A DNA stretch of 64,000 bases from Pseudarthrobacter oxydans (GCF_030812335.1 NZ_JAUSSN010000011.1:121618-185617); one strand, 5' to 3'; positions 25,643 through 34,332 are shown, numbered from the stretch's first letter. Numbers and translations are program-made. The notes: generated by a model not told the origin, from the letters alone.

Positions 25643-27787
25643 ATGACCGAACTAGCCGACCGCCCCGCGGGCTCCCCTACGACCGTCCCTGCCCGGATGC
25701 CGGCATCCCCCCGCCCGGTGGCCGCGCCCGGCGCGACTGCTGCCGCGGCACCCGCCGTCGACGTCGCCGCCTTGGGCGAGCTGCTGCTGGGAAAGTGGGC
25801 CGACACCCGCCGCGCCGCACGGGCACTCGCAGGCCGGTCGGAACTGCACAAGACGGAAGGGCTGACCCACACCGAGCACCGCCGCCGCGCCTTCGGCCAG
25901 CTCCAGATCCTGGTCGACAACGGGGCCGTGCACCGCGCGTTCCCCGCGTCCGTCGGGGGCGCCGACGAACACGGCGGCAACGTGGCCGGATTCCAGGAAC
26001 TCGTCATCGCCGACCCCTCGCTGCAGATCAAGGCCGGAGTCCAGTGGGGACTGTTCGGCTCCGCCGTGAACCACCTCGGCACCGAACAGCACCACCAGAA
26101 GTGGCTGCCCGGCATCATGAACCTGGACATTCCCGGCTGTTTTGCCATGACGGAGACCGGGCACGGCTCGGACGTCGCCAGCATCGCCACCACCGCCACC
26201 TACGACCCGGCCACCGAGGAATTCGTGGTGCACACGCCGTTCCGGGCCGCATGGAAGGACTACATCGGCAACGCCGCCGTGGACGGCGTCGCCGCCGTCG
26301 TCTTCGCCCAGCTGGTGACGCAGGGCGTCAACCACGGCGTCCACGCCTTCTACATGGACCTCCGCGACCCCGACACGAAGGAATTCCTGCCGGGCATCGG
26401 CGGCGAGGACGACGGCGTCAAGGGCGGACTGAACGGCATCGACAACGGCCGGCTGCACTTCACGCAGGTCAGGATCCCGCGCACCAACCTGCTCAACCGC
26501 TACGGCAACGTCGACGCCGACGGCAGCTACAGCTCCCCCATCGCCAGCCCGGGCCGCCGCTTCTTCACCATGCTCGGCACCCTGGTCCAGGGCCGCGTCT
26601 CGCTCGACGGCGCCGCCGTCACCGCGTCGAAGCTCGCCCTGAAGACGGCCATCCAGTACGCCACCGAACGCCGCCAGTTCAACGCCTCCTCACAGACCGA
26701 CGAGGAAGTGCTGCTGGACTACCAGCGGCACCAGCGCCGGCTGTTCACCCGCCTCGCCACCACCTACGCCGCCGGGTTCGCCAGTGAACAGCTGCTGCAG
26801 AAGTTCGACGACGTCTTCTCCGGCCGGGCCGACACGGACGCGGACCGCCAGGACCTGGAAACCCTCGCGGCGGCGCTCAAGCCGCTCAGCACCTGGCACG
26901 CGCTCGACACGCTGCAGGAATGCCGCGAAGCCTGCGGCGGCGCCGGCTTCCTGATTGAGAACCGCTTCGCCTCGCTGCGCGCAGACCTGGACGTGTACGC
27001 CACCTTCGAGGGTGACAACACGGTCCTGCTGCAGCTGGTCGCCAAGCGGCTGCTGGCCGATTACGCCAAGGAATTCCGCACGGTGAACTTCGGCGTGCTG
27101 GCCCGGTACGTCGTCGGCCAGGCCACCGGCGCCGCCATCCACCGGACCGGACTGCGCGGCGTCGCCCAGTTCATGGCCGACACCGGTTCGGTGCAGAAGG
27201 CCGCCATCGCAATCAAGGACGAGGCCAGCCAGCGCGCGCTGCTGACCGACCGGGTGCAGACCATGGTCGCCGAGGTCGGCTCGGCCCTCAAGGGCGCCAA
27301 CAAGCTGCCGCAGCAGCAGGGCGCGGCACTGTTCAACAGCCACCAGAACGAACTCATCGAGGCAGCCCAGGCGCACGCCGAGCTGCTGCAGTGGGAGGCC
27401 TTCACCGAAGCGCTGGGCACCGTCACGGACCCGGGCACCCGGAAGGTGCTGACCTGGCTGCGCGACCTCTTCGGGCTGTCCCTGATCGAGGACAACCTGT
27501 CCTGGTACCTGATGAACGGCCGGCTGTCCATGCAGCGCGCCCGGACCGTGGGCGACTACATCAACCGCCTGCTCGTGAAGATCCGCCCGCACGCCCTGGA
27601 CCTGGTCGACGCCTTCGGGTTCGGCCCGGAACACCTCCGCGCCGAAATCGCCACGGGCGCCGAGAAGCTCCGCCAGGACGAGGCCCGGGAGTACTTCCGC
27701 ACCCAGCGTGCCAGCGGCGATGCCCCGGTGGACGAGAAGATCCTGCTGGCCCGCAAGGGCCACGGGACCAGGGCCTCCGGCGCCTGA
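25643..27787 (+). CDS. Acyl-CoA oxidase/dehydrogenase family flavoprotein
   Basis: 714 aa, the length of peroxisomal-type acyl-CoA oxidases rather than the ~400-aa dehydrogenases. Seen: CFAMTETGHGSDVASIATTATYD (the FAD/substrate loop), DYIGNAAVDGVAAVVFAQL, QGRVSLDGAAVTASKLAL, and the C-terminal ACOX region from about residue 480. It catalyses the first desaturation of acyl-CoA. It lies 59 nt after tetR in the same direction, so is likely in its transcript. GAAGG precedes the ATG. Confidence 0.88.
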   Translation: MTELADRPAGSPTTVPARMPASPRPVAAPGATAAAAPAVDVAALGELLLGKWADTRRAARALAGRSELHKTEGLTHTEHRRRAFGQLQILVDNGAVHRAFPASVGGADEHGGNVAGFQELVIADPSLQIKAGVQWGLFGSAVNHLGTEQHHQKWLPGIMNLDIPGCFAMTETGHGSDVASIATTATYDPATEEFVVHTPFRAAWKDYIGNAAVDGVAAVVFAQLVTQGVNHGVHAFYMDLRDPDTKEFLPGIGGEDDGVKGGLNGIDNGRLHFTQVRIPRTNLLNRYGNVDADGSYSSPIASPGRRFFTMLGTLVQGRVSLDGAAVTASKLALKTAIQYATERRQFNASSQTDEEVLLDYQRHQRRLFTRLATTYAAGFASEQLLQKFDDVFSGRADTDADRQDLETLAAALKPLSTWHALDTLQECREACGGAGFLIENRFASLRADLDVYATFEGDNTVLLQLVAKRLLADYAKEFRTVNFGVLARYVVGQATGAAIHRTGLRGVAQFMADTGSVQKAAIAIKDEASQRALLTDRVQTMVAEVGSALKGANKLPQQQGAALFNSHQNELIEAAQAHAELLQWEAFTEALGTVTDPGTRKVLTWLRDLFGLSLIEDNLSWYLMNGRLSMQRARTVGDYINRLLVKIRPHALDLVDAFGFGPEHLRAEIATGAEKLRQDEAREYFRTQRASGDAPVDEKILLARKGHGTRASGA

Positions 27788-27807
27788 CCCGGCGGTAATT
27801 CGACGAC

Positions 27808-27858
27808 ACAGACGACGACGGCGCCGCCCCTGAGCCGGGCGGCGCCGTCGTCGTCTGT
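27808..27858. terminator. Bidirectional hairpin between acyl-CoA oxidase and glgA
   Basis: A perfect 22-bp stem (27808-27829 with 27837-27858) closes a 7-nt loop, between two convergent genes. No T-run follows, so it may act as a Rho-assisted or bidirectional terminator. The right arm continues into a 12-bp tandem repeat. Confidence 0.75.
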
Positions 27859-27885
27859 TCCGTCGTCTGTTCCGTCGTCTGTTCC
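27850..27885. repeat. 12-bp tandem repeat, three copies
   Basis: GTCGTCTGTTCC is repeated three times without a mismatch, at 27850, 27862 and 27874, starting inside the right arm of the terminator stem. Confidence 0.85.
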
Positions 27886-27899
27886 TCGGCTGCCGGGGG

Positions 27900-29105
27900 T
27901 CAGGAACCCTTGGGGAGCACCGAGCGGTAGACCTCGAGGGTGGTCTCGGTGATGGATTCCCAGGAGAAGTGCTCCTCGGCACGGCGCCGGCCGGCCTGTC
28001 CCATGGCCCGGGCGCGGGCGGGATCAGACACAACCTCGATGAGCGCCTCGGCGAAGTCGGTGACGAATTTCTCCGGGTCTAGGGGGATGCCCGTGCCGTC
28101 CGTGACCTGCTCGATCGGAACCAGCAGTCCGGTCTCGCCGTGCTGGACCACTTCGGGGATCCCGCCGGTGGCGCTGGCCACGACGGCGGCGCCGCAGGCC
28201 ATCGCCTCGAGGTTCACGATGCCCAGCGGCTCGTAGATGGACGGGCACGCGAACGCGGTCGCGTGGCTAAGCACCTGGACGACCTCGTTGCGGGGCAGCA
28301 TCCGCTCGATCAGGATCACGCCGCTGCGCTGGCTCTGCAGCTCCTCGATCAGGCGTGCCGTCTCGGCCGCCAGTTCCGGAGTGTCCGCGGCACCCAGGCA
28401 CAGGACCAGCTGGACCTCGGCCGGGAGCTTGGCGGCGGCCCGCAGCAGGTACGGCACGCCCTTCTGCCTCGTGTTCCGGCCCACGAAGACAACGCTGGGC
28501 CGCTCCGGATCAATGCCGAGTCCGCGGATGATGTCATCACTCTCATCCCGGTTCCACTGGCTGACATCGATGCCGTTGTGAACCACCTTGACCTTGGCCG
28601 GATCAACGTCCGGGTAGCTGCGCAGGATGTCCTGCCGCATGCCCTCCGACACGGCGATGATCGCGGCCGCCGCCTCGTAGGCGGTCTTTTCCACCCAGGA
28701 CGACACCGCATACCCGCCGCCCAGCTGCTCGGCCTTCCACGGGCGCAGCGGCTCCAGGCTATGGGCGCTGAGGACATGCGGGATGCCATGGAGCAGCGAC
28801 GCAATGTGCCCGGCCATGTTGGCGTACCAGGTGTGGGAATGGACCAGGTCCGCGCCGGCGATGTCCGGAACGATCCGCAGATCCACCCCCAGGGTCTGCA
28901 GTGCGGCGTTCGCCCCGCCGAGATCCTCGGGCACGGCGTAGGACGTCACCGTCGCGCCGTGATACCCGGGTTCACGGGGCGCGCCGAAGGCGCGCACCTG
29001 CAGATCCACGTGCTGGGCGAGCACCCTGCTGAGCTCGGCCACGTGGACCCCGGCGCCGCCATAGATTTCGGGCGGGAATTCTTTGGTCACAATGTCTATA
29101 CGCAC
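27900..29105 (-). CDS. glgA: Actinobacterial glycogen/maltose-1-phosphate synthase (GT4)
   Basis: 401-aa GT-B glycosyltransferase beginning MRIDIVTKEFPPEIYGGAGVHV. The nucleotide-sugar region contains VVFVGRNTRQKGVPYL and the EPLGIVNLEAMACGAAVVAS segment with the catalytic Glu. In mycobacteria the orthologous gene (glgM, Rv1212c) divergent from glgC makes maltose-1-phosphate from ADP-glucose, so this enzyme may do that rather than elongate glycogen. The GTG at 29105 has TACCTT 7 nt upstream; the ORF's earlier ATG gives three extra residues. Confidence 0.88.
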   Translation of the reverse strand: MRIDIVTKEFPPEIYGGAGVHVAELSRVLAQHVDLQVRAFGAPREPGYHGATVTSYAVPEDLGGANAALQTLGVDLRIVPDIAGADLVHSHTWYANMAGHIASLLHGIPHVLSAHSLEPLRPWKAEQLGGGYAVSSWVEKTAYEAAAAIIAVSEGMRQDILRSYPDVDPAKVKVVHNGIDVSQWNRDESDDIIRGLGIDPERPSVVFVGRNTRQKGVPYLLRAAAKLPAEVQLVLCLGAADTPELAAETARLIEELQSQRSGVILIERMLPRNEVVQVLSHATAFACPSIYEPLGIVNLEAMACGAAVVASATGGIPEVVQHGETGLLVPIEQVTDGTGIPLDPEKFVTDFAEALIEVVSDPARARAMGQAGRRRAEEHFSWESITETTLEVYRSVLPKGS

Positions 29106-29112
29106 AAACCCC

Positions 29113-29118
29113 AAGGTA
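29113..29118 (-). promoter_or_regulatory. -10 hexamer TACCTT, leaderless glgA
   Basis: TACCTT 7 nt before the GTG at 29105. Confidence 0.5.
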
Positions 29119-29139
29119 GTCGTTACGGTGGAACTGATC

Positions 29140-29145
29140 TAGTGT
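29140..29145 (+). promoter_or_regulatory. -10 hexamer TAGTGT, glgC
   Basis: TAGTGT 61 nt before the glgC ATG, giving a leader of about 55 nt that includes the AGGAG ribosome site (29194-29198). It is divergent from the glgA promoter 22 bp away. Confidence 0.4.
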
Positions 29146-29206
29146 GAAGACGTTCGGGCGTGCCGGACTGTTTGGGGAAGTACAAAGGCGTTCAGGAGCG
29201 ATCACC

Positions 29207-30616
29207 ATGCCGAATAAGAAAGTTCTGGCCATTGTCCTCGCAGGTGGCGAGGGAAACCGGCTCATGCCATTGACGGCGGACCGGGCTAAACCCGGTGTCC
29301 CGTTCGCCGGAAGTTACCGGCTTATTGACTTTGCATTATCGAACCTGGTCAATTCCCGCTATCTGCAGATCGTCGTCCTGACGCAGTACAAGTCGCACAG
29401 CCTGGACCGCCATATTTCCGAAACCTGGCGGATGTCCACGCAGCTGGGCAATTACATCGCCTCGGTCCCCGCGCAGCAGCGCGTGGGCAAGAGCTGGTTC
29501 CTCGGCAGCGCCAACGCCATCTACCAGTCCCTGAACCTCATCCATGACGCCAACCCTGACATCGTCGTCGTCGTCGGCGCAGACCACGTCTACCGCATGG
29601 ACTTCGCCCAGATGGTGGACCAGCACGTCGCCAGCGGCGCCAAGGCCACCGTCGCGGCCGTCCGCCAGCCGCTGCACATGGCCGACCAGTTCGGTGTGAT
29701 CGAAGTGGACCAGGACAACCCGGAGAGGATCGCCGCCTTCGTCGAGAAGCCGTCCTCCACCCCGGGGCTTGCCGCCGACCCCACCCAGTTCCTCGCGTCC
29801 ATGGGCAACTACGTCTTCGACGCCGACGCCCTCGTCGAGGCCTTGCATGTCGACGCCGAACGCCTGGACACCAAGCACGACATGGGCGGGGACATCATTC
29901 CCTACTTCGTCGACCAGGGCGAGGCCGGGGTCTACGACTTCACCCTGAACCAGATCCCCGGCTCCACCGAACGCGACCGCACCTATTGGCGCGACGTCGG
30001 CACCATCGACTCGTTCTACGACGCGCACATGGACCTCATCTCGCCCGTGCCGGTTTTCAACCTCTACAACTCGGAATGGCCGATCTACACACGGCAGAGC
30101 ATCTCCCCGCCGGCCAAGTTCGTCCGCGGCCAGAAGAACACGGTCGGCACGGCCCTGGATTCGATCGTTGCCAGCGGCACCGTGATCTCCGGCGGCATCG
30201 TGGAAGGTTCCGTGCTGTCCAATGACGTCTACGTCGGAACCTCCAGCCGGGTGCTCGACTCCGTGCTGATGGACAAGGTCAACATCGGTGAAGGCGCCGT
30301 CGTCAAGCGGGCCATCATCGACAAAAACGTCCAGGTCCCGGCGGGCGCCGCCATCGGTCTCGACCCCGAACTGGACCGGGCCCGCGGCTTCAAGGTCACC
30401 GACTCGGGTATCACCGTGCTGTCCAAGGGCCAGCTCGTCCCGGAGCCCGGCGAGGACGAACGCGCCCTGTCGGCCGCCAACCTGATCCTGGTGCCCGACG
30501 CGGTCAAGGCCGCCACGGAGCACTGGCCCGCCCTGCGGGAATCCGTGGACAAGGTGGCGGAAGTCCAGGCGGCCGCCGTCGGCGTCACGGCTCCGCGGTC
30601 AAGCAACGCTCCCTGA
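29207..30616 (+). CDS. glgC: Glucose-1-phosphate adenylyltransferase (ADP-glucose synthase)
   Basis: 469 aa. Seen: AIVLAGGEGNRLMPLTADRAKP (nucleotide-binding loop), GVPFAGSYRLIDFALSNLVNS, VVVGADHVYRMDF, FVEKPSSTPG, and a left-handed beta-helix C-terminal domain starting near residue 300. It supplies ADP-glucose to glgA and is allosterically regulated in relatives. The ATG at 29207 with AGGAG 8 nt upstream is chosen over a GTG 63 nt earlier. Confidence 0.95.
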   Translation: MPNKKVLAIVLAGGEGNRLMPLTADRAKPGVPFAGSYRLIDFALSNLVNSRYLQIVVLTQYKSHSLDRHISETWRMSTQLGNYIASVPAQQRVGKSWFLGSANAIYQSLNLIHDANPDIVVVVGADHVYRMDFAQMVDQHVASGAKATVAAVRQPLHMADQFGVIEVDQDNPERIAAFVEKPSSTPGLAADPTQFLASMGNYVFDADALVEALHVDAERLDTKHDMGGDIIPYFVDQGEAGVYDFTLNQIPGSTERDRTYWRDVGTIDSFYDAHMDLISPVPVFNLYNSEWPIYTRQSISPPAKFVRGQKNTVGTALDSIVASGTVISGGIVEGSVLSNDVYVGTSSRVLDSVLMDKVNIGEGAVVKRAIIDKNVQVPAGAAIGLDPELDRARGFKVTDSGITVLSKGQLVPEPGEDERALSAANLILVPDAVKAATEHWPALRESVDKVAEVQAAAVGVTAPRSSNAP

Positions 30617-30675
30617 GCCTGAACTGCTGCAGCGGGAGTCCGGACCCGGCGTCGGGCCGGGCTCCCCGCAGGCTG

Positions 30676-30681
30676 TAAAAT
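30676..30681 (+). promoter_or_regulatory. -10 hexamer TAAAAT, SDR gene
   Basis: TAAAAT 7 nt before the ATG at 30689. Confidence 0.5.
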
Positions 30682-30688
30682 TGGGGCA

Positions 30689-32152
30689 ATGAGCTCCCCC
30701 GATCTGCCGTCCGATCTGACCCCCGAGGAAATCCAGGCCTGCCTGAAGGTCCTGAACAGCATCCACGTCTACGACGAGGAGCACCCGGACTACGTTTCGG
30801 TGCGCCGTGCCACCGGCAAAATGTTCAAGGCCGTCAAGCGCCACCGCCGGGTCAGCAAGCGGGACCTGATCGCCGAAGCCGACCGCGCCGTGATCGCCCA
30901 GACGGCGACGGCGGCCCCGGACCGGATCGACGACGAAACCCGCGGCAACAAGCTCGCCCCTTCCACGACGGGGAGCATCGCCGGGCACTTGATCAAGTCC
31001 AGGCCCTGCTACATCTGCAAGCAGCACTTCACCCAGGTGGACGCCTTCTACCACCAGTTGTGCCCGGAATGCGCCGCTTTCAGCCACAGCAAACGCGACG
31101 CCCGGACGGACCTGAGCGGACGCCGCGCCCTCCTGACCGGCGGCCGGGCCAAGATCGGCATGTACATCGCGCTGCGGCTGCTCCGCGACGGCGCCCACAC
31201 CACCATCACCACCCGCTTCCCCAAGGACGCCGCGCGGCGCTTCGCCGCGATGGACGACAGCGGCGAGTGGCTGCACCGGCTGCGGATCGTCGGCATTGAC
31301 CTGCGCGATCCCTCGCAGGTGATGGCGCTGACCGATTCCCTCGACGCCGCCGGCCCGCTCGACATCATTATCAATAACGCCGCCCAGACCGTGCGCCGCT
31401 CCGGGAACGCGTACAAGCCCTTGGTCGACGCCGAGGACGAGCCCCTCCCGGCGGCCCTTCAGGCGGCCAACGGCGGTCCGGAACTGGTGACCTTCGGCCA
31501 CGCCCACGACAAGCACCCGCTGGCCCTGGCGAGCACCGTGCTGGAGCATCCGGTGCTCGCCGGGGACGCGATCACCTCGCTGGCGCTGTCCACCGGTTCC
31601 GCCTCGCTGGAACGCATCGCCGCGGGCACCGCCATCGACGCCGGCGGGCTGGTTCCCGACCAGGCCACCATCAACAGCTGGACCCAGGTAGTCGACGAGG
31701 TGGATCCGCTGGAAATGCTCGAAGTCCAGCTGTGCAACGTCACCGCGCCGTTCCTGCTGGTCAGCCGGCTCCGCGGGGCGATGAAGCGCTCCACCGCGCG
31801 GCGGAAGTACATCGTGAACGTCAGCGCCATGGAAGGCCAGTTCTCCCGCGCCTACAAGGGTCCCGGCCACCCGCACACGAACATGGCCAAAGCGGCGCTG
31901 AACATGATGACCCGGACCAGCGCCCAGGAAATGCTGGAAGAGGACGGCATCCTGATGACCGCCGTGGACACCGGCTGGATCACGGATGAACGCCCGCACT
32001 ATACGAAGGTCCGGCTGATGGAGGAGGGCTTCCACGCCCCGCTGGACCTCGTCGACGGGGCCGCGCGGGTGTACGACCCGATCGTCATGGGCGAGTCCGG
32101 CGAGGACCAGTTCGGGGTCTTCCTGAAGGACTACAAGCCGAGCCCCTGGTAG
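30689..32152 (+). CDS. Zinc-ribbon short-chain dehydrogenase/reductase-like protein
   Basis: 487 aa. Residues 1-100 are helical. A four-cysteine knuckle follows (C107, C110, C125, C128, in CYICKQHF...LCPEC). An SDR domain then begins with ALLTGGRAKIGMYIALRLL, then IIINNAAQTVRR. The Ser motif (VNVSAMEGQF) is present, but the usual YxxxK reads TNMAK (PHTNMAKAALN), so the catalytic Tyr is replaced by Thr. A long insertion (about 240-340) separates the NNAA motif from the rest. Leaderless start. Function unknown; it may bind NAD(P) without ordinary SDR chemistry. Confidence 0.75.
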   Translation: MSSPDLPSDLTPEEIQACLKVLNSIHVYDEEHPDYVSVRRATGKMFKAVKRHRRVSKRDLIAEADRAVIAQTATAAPDRIDDETRGNKLAPSTTGSIAGHLIKSRPCYICKQHFTQVDAFYHQLCPECAAFSHSKRDARTDLSGRRALLTGGRAKIGMYIALRLLRDGAHTTITTRFPKDAARRFAAMDDSGEWLHRLRIVGIDLRDPSQVMALTDSLDAAGPLDIIINNAAQTVRRSGNAYKPLVDAEDEPLPAALQAANGGPELVTFGHAHDKHPLALASTVLEHPVLAGDAITSLALSTGSASLERIAAGTAIDAGGLVPDQATINSWTQVVDEVDPLEMLEVQLCNVTAPFLLVSRLRGAMKRSTARRKYIVNVSAMEGQFSRAYKGPGHPHTNMAKAALNMMTRTSAQEMLEEDGILMTAVDTGWITDERPHYTKVRLMEEGFHAPLDLVDGAARVYDPIVMGESGEDQFGVFLKDYKPSPW

Positions 32153-32188
32153 GCGCCGGCCATATCAGAGCCGGCTGGCCCGGGCTAC

Positions 32189-32203
32189 AGGCCTAATGGC
32201 CCT
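32189..32203 (+). promoter_or_regulatory. DevR/DosR-box-like site, PNPOx-fold gene 1
   Basis: AGGCCTAATGGCCCT matches GGGACTTNNGNCCCT at 9 of 12 defined positions. Its centre (32196) is 44 bp before the ATG at 32240, the same distance as at the paralogous gene at 36261. Confidence 0.5.
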
Positions 32204-32225
32204 AATGGGTGCCCGGCACAGTACG

Positions 32226-32231
32226 TAACGT
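32226..32231 (+). promoter_or_regulatory. -10 hexamer TAACGT, PNPOx-fold gene 1
   Basis: TAACGT 8 nt before the ATG at 32240. Confidence 0.45.
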
Positions 32232-32239
32232 GGGTCCAC

Positions 32240-32710
32240 ATGAACACAGAGACGACGCCTGCGCCCGATTTCGGAATATCCATCGACCAGTGCTGGGTAC
32301 TGCTGGACACCGAGGTCGTGGGGCGGATCGCCCTGATCGTTGACGAGCATCCGGAGATCTTTCCGGTGAACTTCGCGCTCGAGCGCCGCTCGATCGTGTT
32401 CCGCACCGCCGGGGGCACCAAACTGTGGGCGGCGATGACGGCCAAACCCATCGCCTTCGAAATCGACGGCTACGACTCCCACGAGCAGGAGGCCTGGAGC
32501 GTCGTGGCCCGCGGTGAGGCCGCACTGATCGAAAACCAGCAGGAGAAGGACGCTGTCGACGCCCTGCTGCTGGAACCGTGGCAGCCGGGCGACAAGGATT
32601 ATTACGTCCGGCTCTCCCCGAAGGCCCTGACCGGGCGCCGGTTCAAGGTCAACCGGCCGGATCTGTGGACCACCCGGCTCTCCGATCCCCGCCGGGCCTC
32701 GTTCGAATAA
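32240..32710 (+). CDS. Pyridoxamine 5'-phosphate oxidase-fold (split-barrel FMN) protein 1
   Basis: 156 aa. Split-barrel flavin fold: VGRIALIVDEHPEIFPVNFALERRSIVFRT, AIAFEIDGYDSHEQEAWSVVARGEA, then LTGRRFKVNRPDLW. Members bind FMN or F420; several belong to the DosR regulon of Mycobacterium. It resembles the gene at 36261 and both carry the same DevR-box arrangement. Leaderless start. It overlaps no neighbour and precedes the convergent universal stress gene. Confidence 0.8.
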   Translation: MNTETTPAPDFGISIDQCWVLLDTEVVGRIALIVDEHPEIFPVNFALERRSIVFRTAGGTKLWAAMTAKPIAFEIDGYDSHEQEAWSVVARGEAALIENQQEKDAVDALLLEPWQPGDKDYYVRLSPKALTGRRFKVNRPDLWTTRLSDPRRASFE

Positions 32711-32754
32711 GGCGCCGTTCGAACAGGGCGCCGTTCGTTGGGGGCCGGCCGGAC

Positions 32755-33207
32755 CTACTTGGCGGCCTTCACTTCCGGGGAATGGACGACCAGGACGGGG
32801 CAATGGGCGTGGGCCACCAGGGCAGAGCTCACGGATCCGATCAGCATTCCGCCGAAGCCTCCGTGCCCGCGGCGTCCCACCACCACCAGGTCCGCGTCCT
32901 TGCTGGCTTCGATCAGGGTGTGCCGCGGGTGTCCCTGGACGAGGCGGCTCTCGACGTTGGCCGGGGTGTCCGCCCCGAACGCCTTCTCCACCGTTTCCTG
33001 CAGGATTTCCCCGGCACGGATATCGAAGTCATCGATTCCCATCGCGACGTAACCGTCGTACACCGGGGGGACGTCCCAGCTGGCCAGAGCCACCAGCGTC
33101 GCAGACAGTGGCACGGCGAGGCTTTGGGCCTGCCGAAGGGCCTCCACCGACGCATCGGAACCATCAACCCCCACCACGATGGTCCGGATGTCCCTGGCTT
33201 CGGTCAT
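32755..33207 (-). CDS. Universal stress protein, single UspA domain
   Basis: 150 aa. The fold runs from IRTIVVGVDGSDASVEAL at the N-terminus to the ATP-binding motif LVVVGRRGHGGFGGMLIGSVSSALVAHAHCPVLVV at the C-terminus. The glycine-rich G-2x-G-9x-G(S/T) pattern is intact, so nucleotide binding is expected. AAGGA precedes the ATG at 33207. Two DevR-box-like sites lie upstream (33275 and 33318). Similar Usp genes are prominent members of the mycobacterial DosR regulon. Confidence 0.9.
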   Translation of the reverse strand: MTEARDIRTIVVGVDGSDASVEALRQAQSLAVPLSATLVALASWDVPPVYDGYVAMGIDDFDIRAGEILQETVEKAFGADTPANVESRLVQGHPRHTLIEASKDADLVVVGRRGHGGFGGMLIGSVSSALVAHAHCPVLVVHSPEVKAAK

Positions 33208-33240
33208 GGCAGATCCTTTCGTCACACGGCTGTCGCGTCC

Positions 33241-33246
33241 AGCCTA
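33241..33246 (-). promoter_or_regulatory. Possible -10 TAGGCT, universal stress protein gene
   Basis: TAGGCT would start transcription near 33234, about 48 bp from the centre of the DevR-like site at 33275-33289 and 27 nt before the ATG. Confidence 0.35.
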
Positions 33247-33274
33247 TAGTGCCGTGCGGGCCGAAGGAGCAGCT

Positions 33275-33289
33275 AGGGCCGAAAGTCAT
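33275..33289 (-). promoter_or_regulatory. DevR/DosR-box-like site, universal stress gene (proximal)
   Basis: On the minus strand ATGACTTTCGGCCCT matches the consensus at 10 of 12 defined positions, including the whole right half. It lies 68 bp upstream of the ATG. Confidence 0.55.
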
Positions 33290-33317
33290 CCGGGACAGCC
33301 CGACGGCCCGTCCCGGC

Positions 33318-33332
33318 GGGACCAATGACCCT
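33318..33332 (+). promoter_or_regulatory. DevR/DosR-box-like site, universal stress gene (distal)
   Basis: GGGACCAATGACCCT matches the consensus at 10 of 12 defined positions (GGGAC and G.CCCT intact). It is 43 bp from the proximal site, about four helical turns, so both would lie on one face of the DNA. Confidence 0.5.
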
Positions 33333-33400
33333 TGCCGGGGCCCGCTACCCGGAGAAGAATTGCAGTCTCCGGGACACAACACGTCCCCGGAGTGGACAAT

Positions 33401-33448
33401 GTAACAAGGGGACAAGGTAACAACGGGACCAGGTAACAACGGGACCAG
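33401..33448. repeat. 16-bp tandem repeat, three copies
   Basis: GTAACAACGGGACCAG occurs exactly twice (33417, 33433), preceded by a diverged copy GTAACAAGGGGACAAG at 33401. A further half-copy trails to about 33460. It lies in the 382-bp space between the universal stress gene and devR. Confidence 0.85.
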
Positions 33449-33589
33449 GCACCAATGTCGGCAGCGACGGCGGCACCTGGGTCAGCGACAATGGATTTAG
33501 CAGGCACAACCTGCGGGCGCCATTTGCGAAAATCAGGCTGGGGAGCACCTCACCATTCATGGCAGCGCAAGCCGCCGGACAGGAGAATC

Positions 33590-34318
33590 ATGATTGCCTG
33601 GGCAGACGCAGGTCTCACTGCACCCGACGGGGCGCCGTCCGTCATTCGGGTTTTCATCCTGGATGACCACGAGCTCGTCAGGCGCGGACTGCAGGAGCTC
33701 CTCGAGGGTGAGGGCTTTTTGGTGGTCGGGAGTTCGGGTTCCGCCGTCGAGGCGACCCGCCGTATTCCCGCGCTCCATCCGGACGTCAGCGTTCTGGATG
33801 CCCGGCTGCCGGACGGGACCGGGATTGAGGTCTGCCGGGACGTGCGCTCGGTTGACCCGTCGCTGAACTGCATCATCCTGACCAGCTTCGATGACGAGCA
33901 GGCGCTGCGCGGCGCCGTGCTGGCGGGCGCGAGCGGCTATGTGCTCAAGGAAATCGGCGGCACCGACCTCATCGGGGCACTGCGCCGGGCGGCCGCCGGC
34001 GAGTCGCTCTTCGCGGAAGGCGTCGCGGCGGGCATCGTGGACAGCCTCGTCGAGGCCGAAGAGGTGGACCCCAGGACGTCCTCGCTCACGCCGCAGGAGC
34101 GCCGGGTCCTGGAACTGGTGGGCGGCGGGCTCACAAACCGCCAGATCGCTGCGGAAATGTTCCTCGCGGAGAAGACGGTCAAGAACTACGTCTCGTCCCT
34201 GCTGGCCAAGCTGGGCTTCGAACGCCGGACCCAGGCCGCGGTTTTCATCGCCGGGCCCTCATCACCGGTACCGTCCGGAAGCCATGCCGAAACCAGCCGC
34301 CCGCACAGTGTCCGCTAG
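33590..34318 (+). CDS. devR: DevR/DosR-like NarL-family response regulator
   Basis: 242 aa. The receiver domain reads RVFILDDHELVRRGLQELL with the phosphorylated Asp70 in SVLDARLPDG, and ILTSFDDEQALRGAVLAGASGYVLKE. The LuxR-type HTH is LTPQERRVLELVGGGLTNRQIAAEMFLAEKTVKNYVSSLLAKLGFERRTQAAVF. The tail of the DNA-binding domain is nearly the same as mycobacterial DevR (AEKTVKNYVSRLLAKLG). The ATG at 33590 follows AGGAG. It is convergent with the devS-like kinase. Confidence 0.85.
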   Translation: MIAWADAGLTAPDGAPSVIRVFILDDHELVRRGLQELLEGEGFLVVGSSGSAVEATRRIPALHPDVSVLDARLPDGTGIEVCRDVRSVDPSLNCIILTSFDDEQALRGAVLAGASGYVLKEIGGTDLIGALRRAAAGESLFAEGVAAGIVDSLVEAEEVDPRTSSLTPQERRVLELVGGGLTNRQIAAEMFLAEKTVKNYVSSLLAKLGFERRTQAAVFIAGPSSPVPSGSHAETSRPHSVR

Positions 34319-34332
34319 CCGCAGCGTCCGCT

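Noticed and set aside
33361..33448. CRISPR-like array from the 16-bp repeats
   Set aside because: Repeats are contiguous with no spacers and there are no cas genes.
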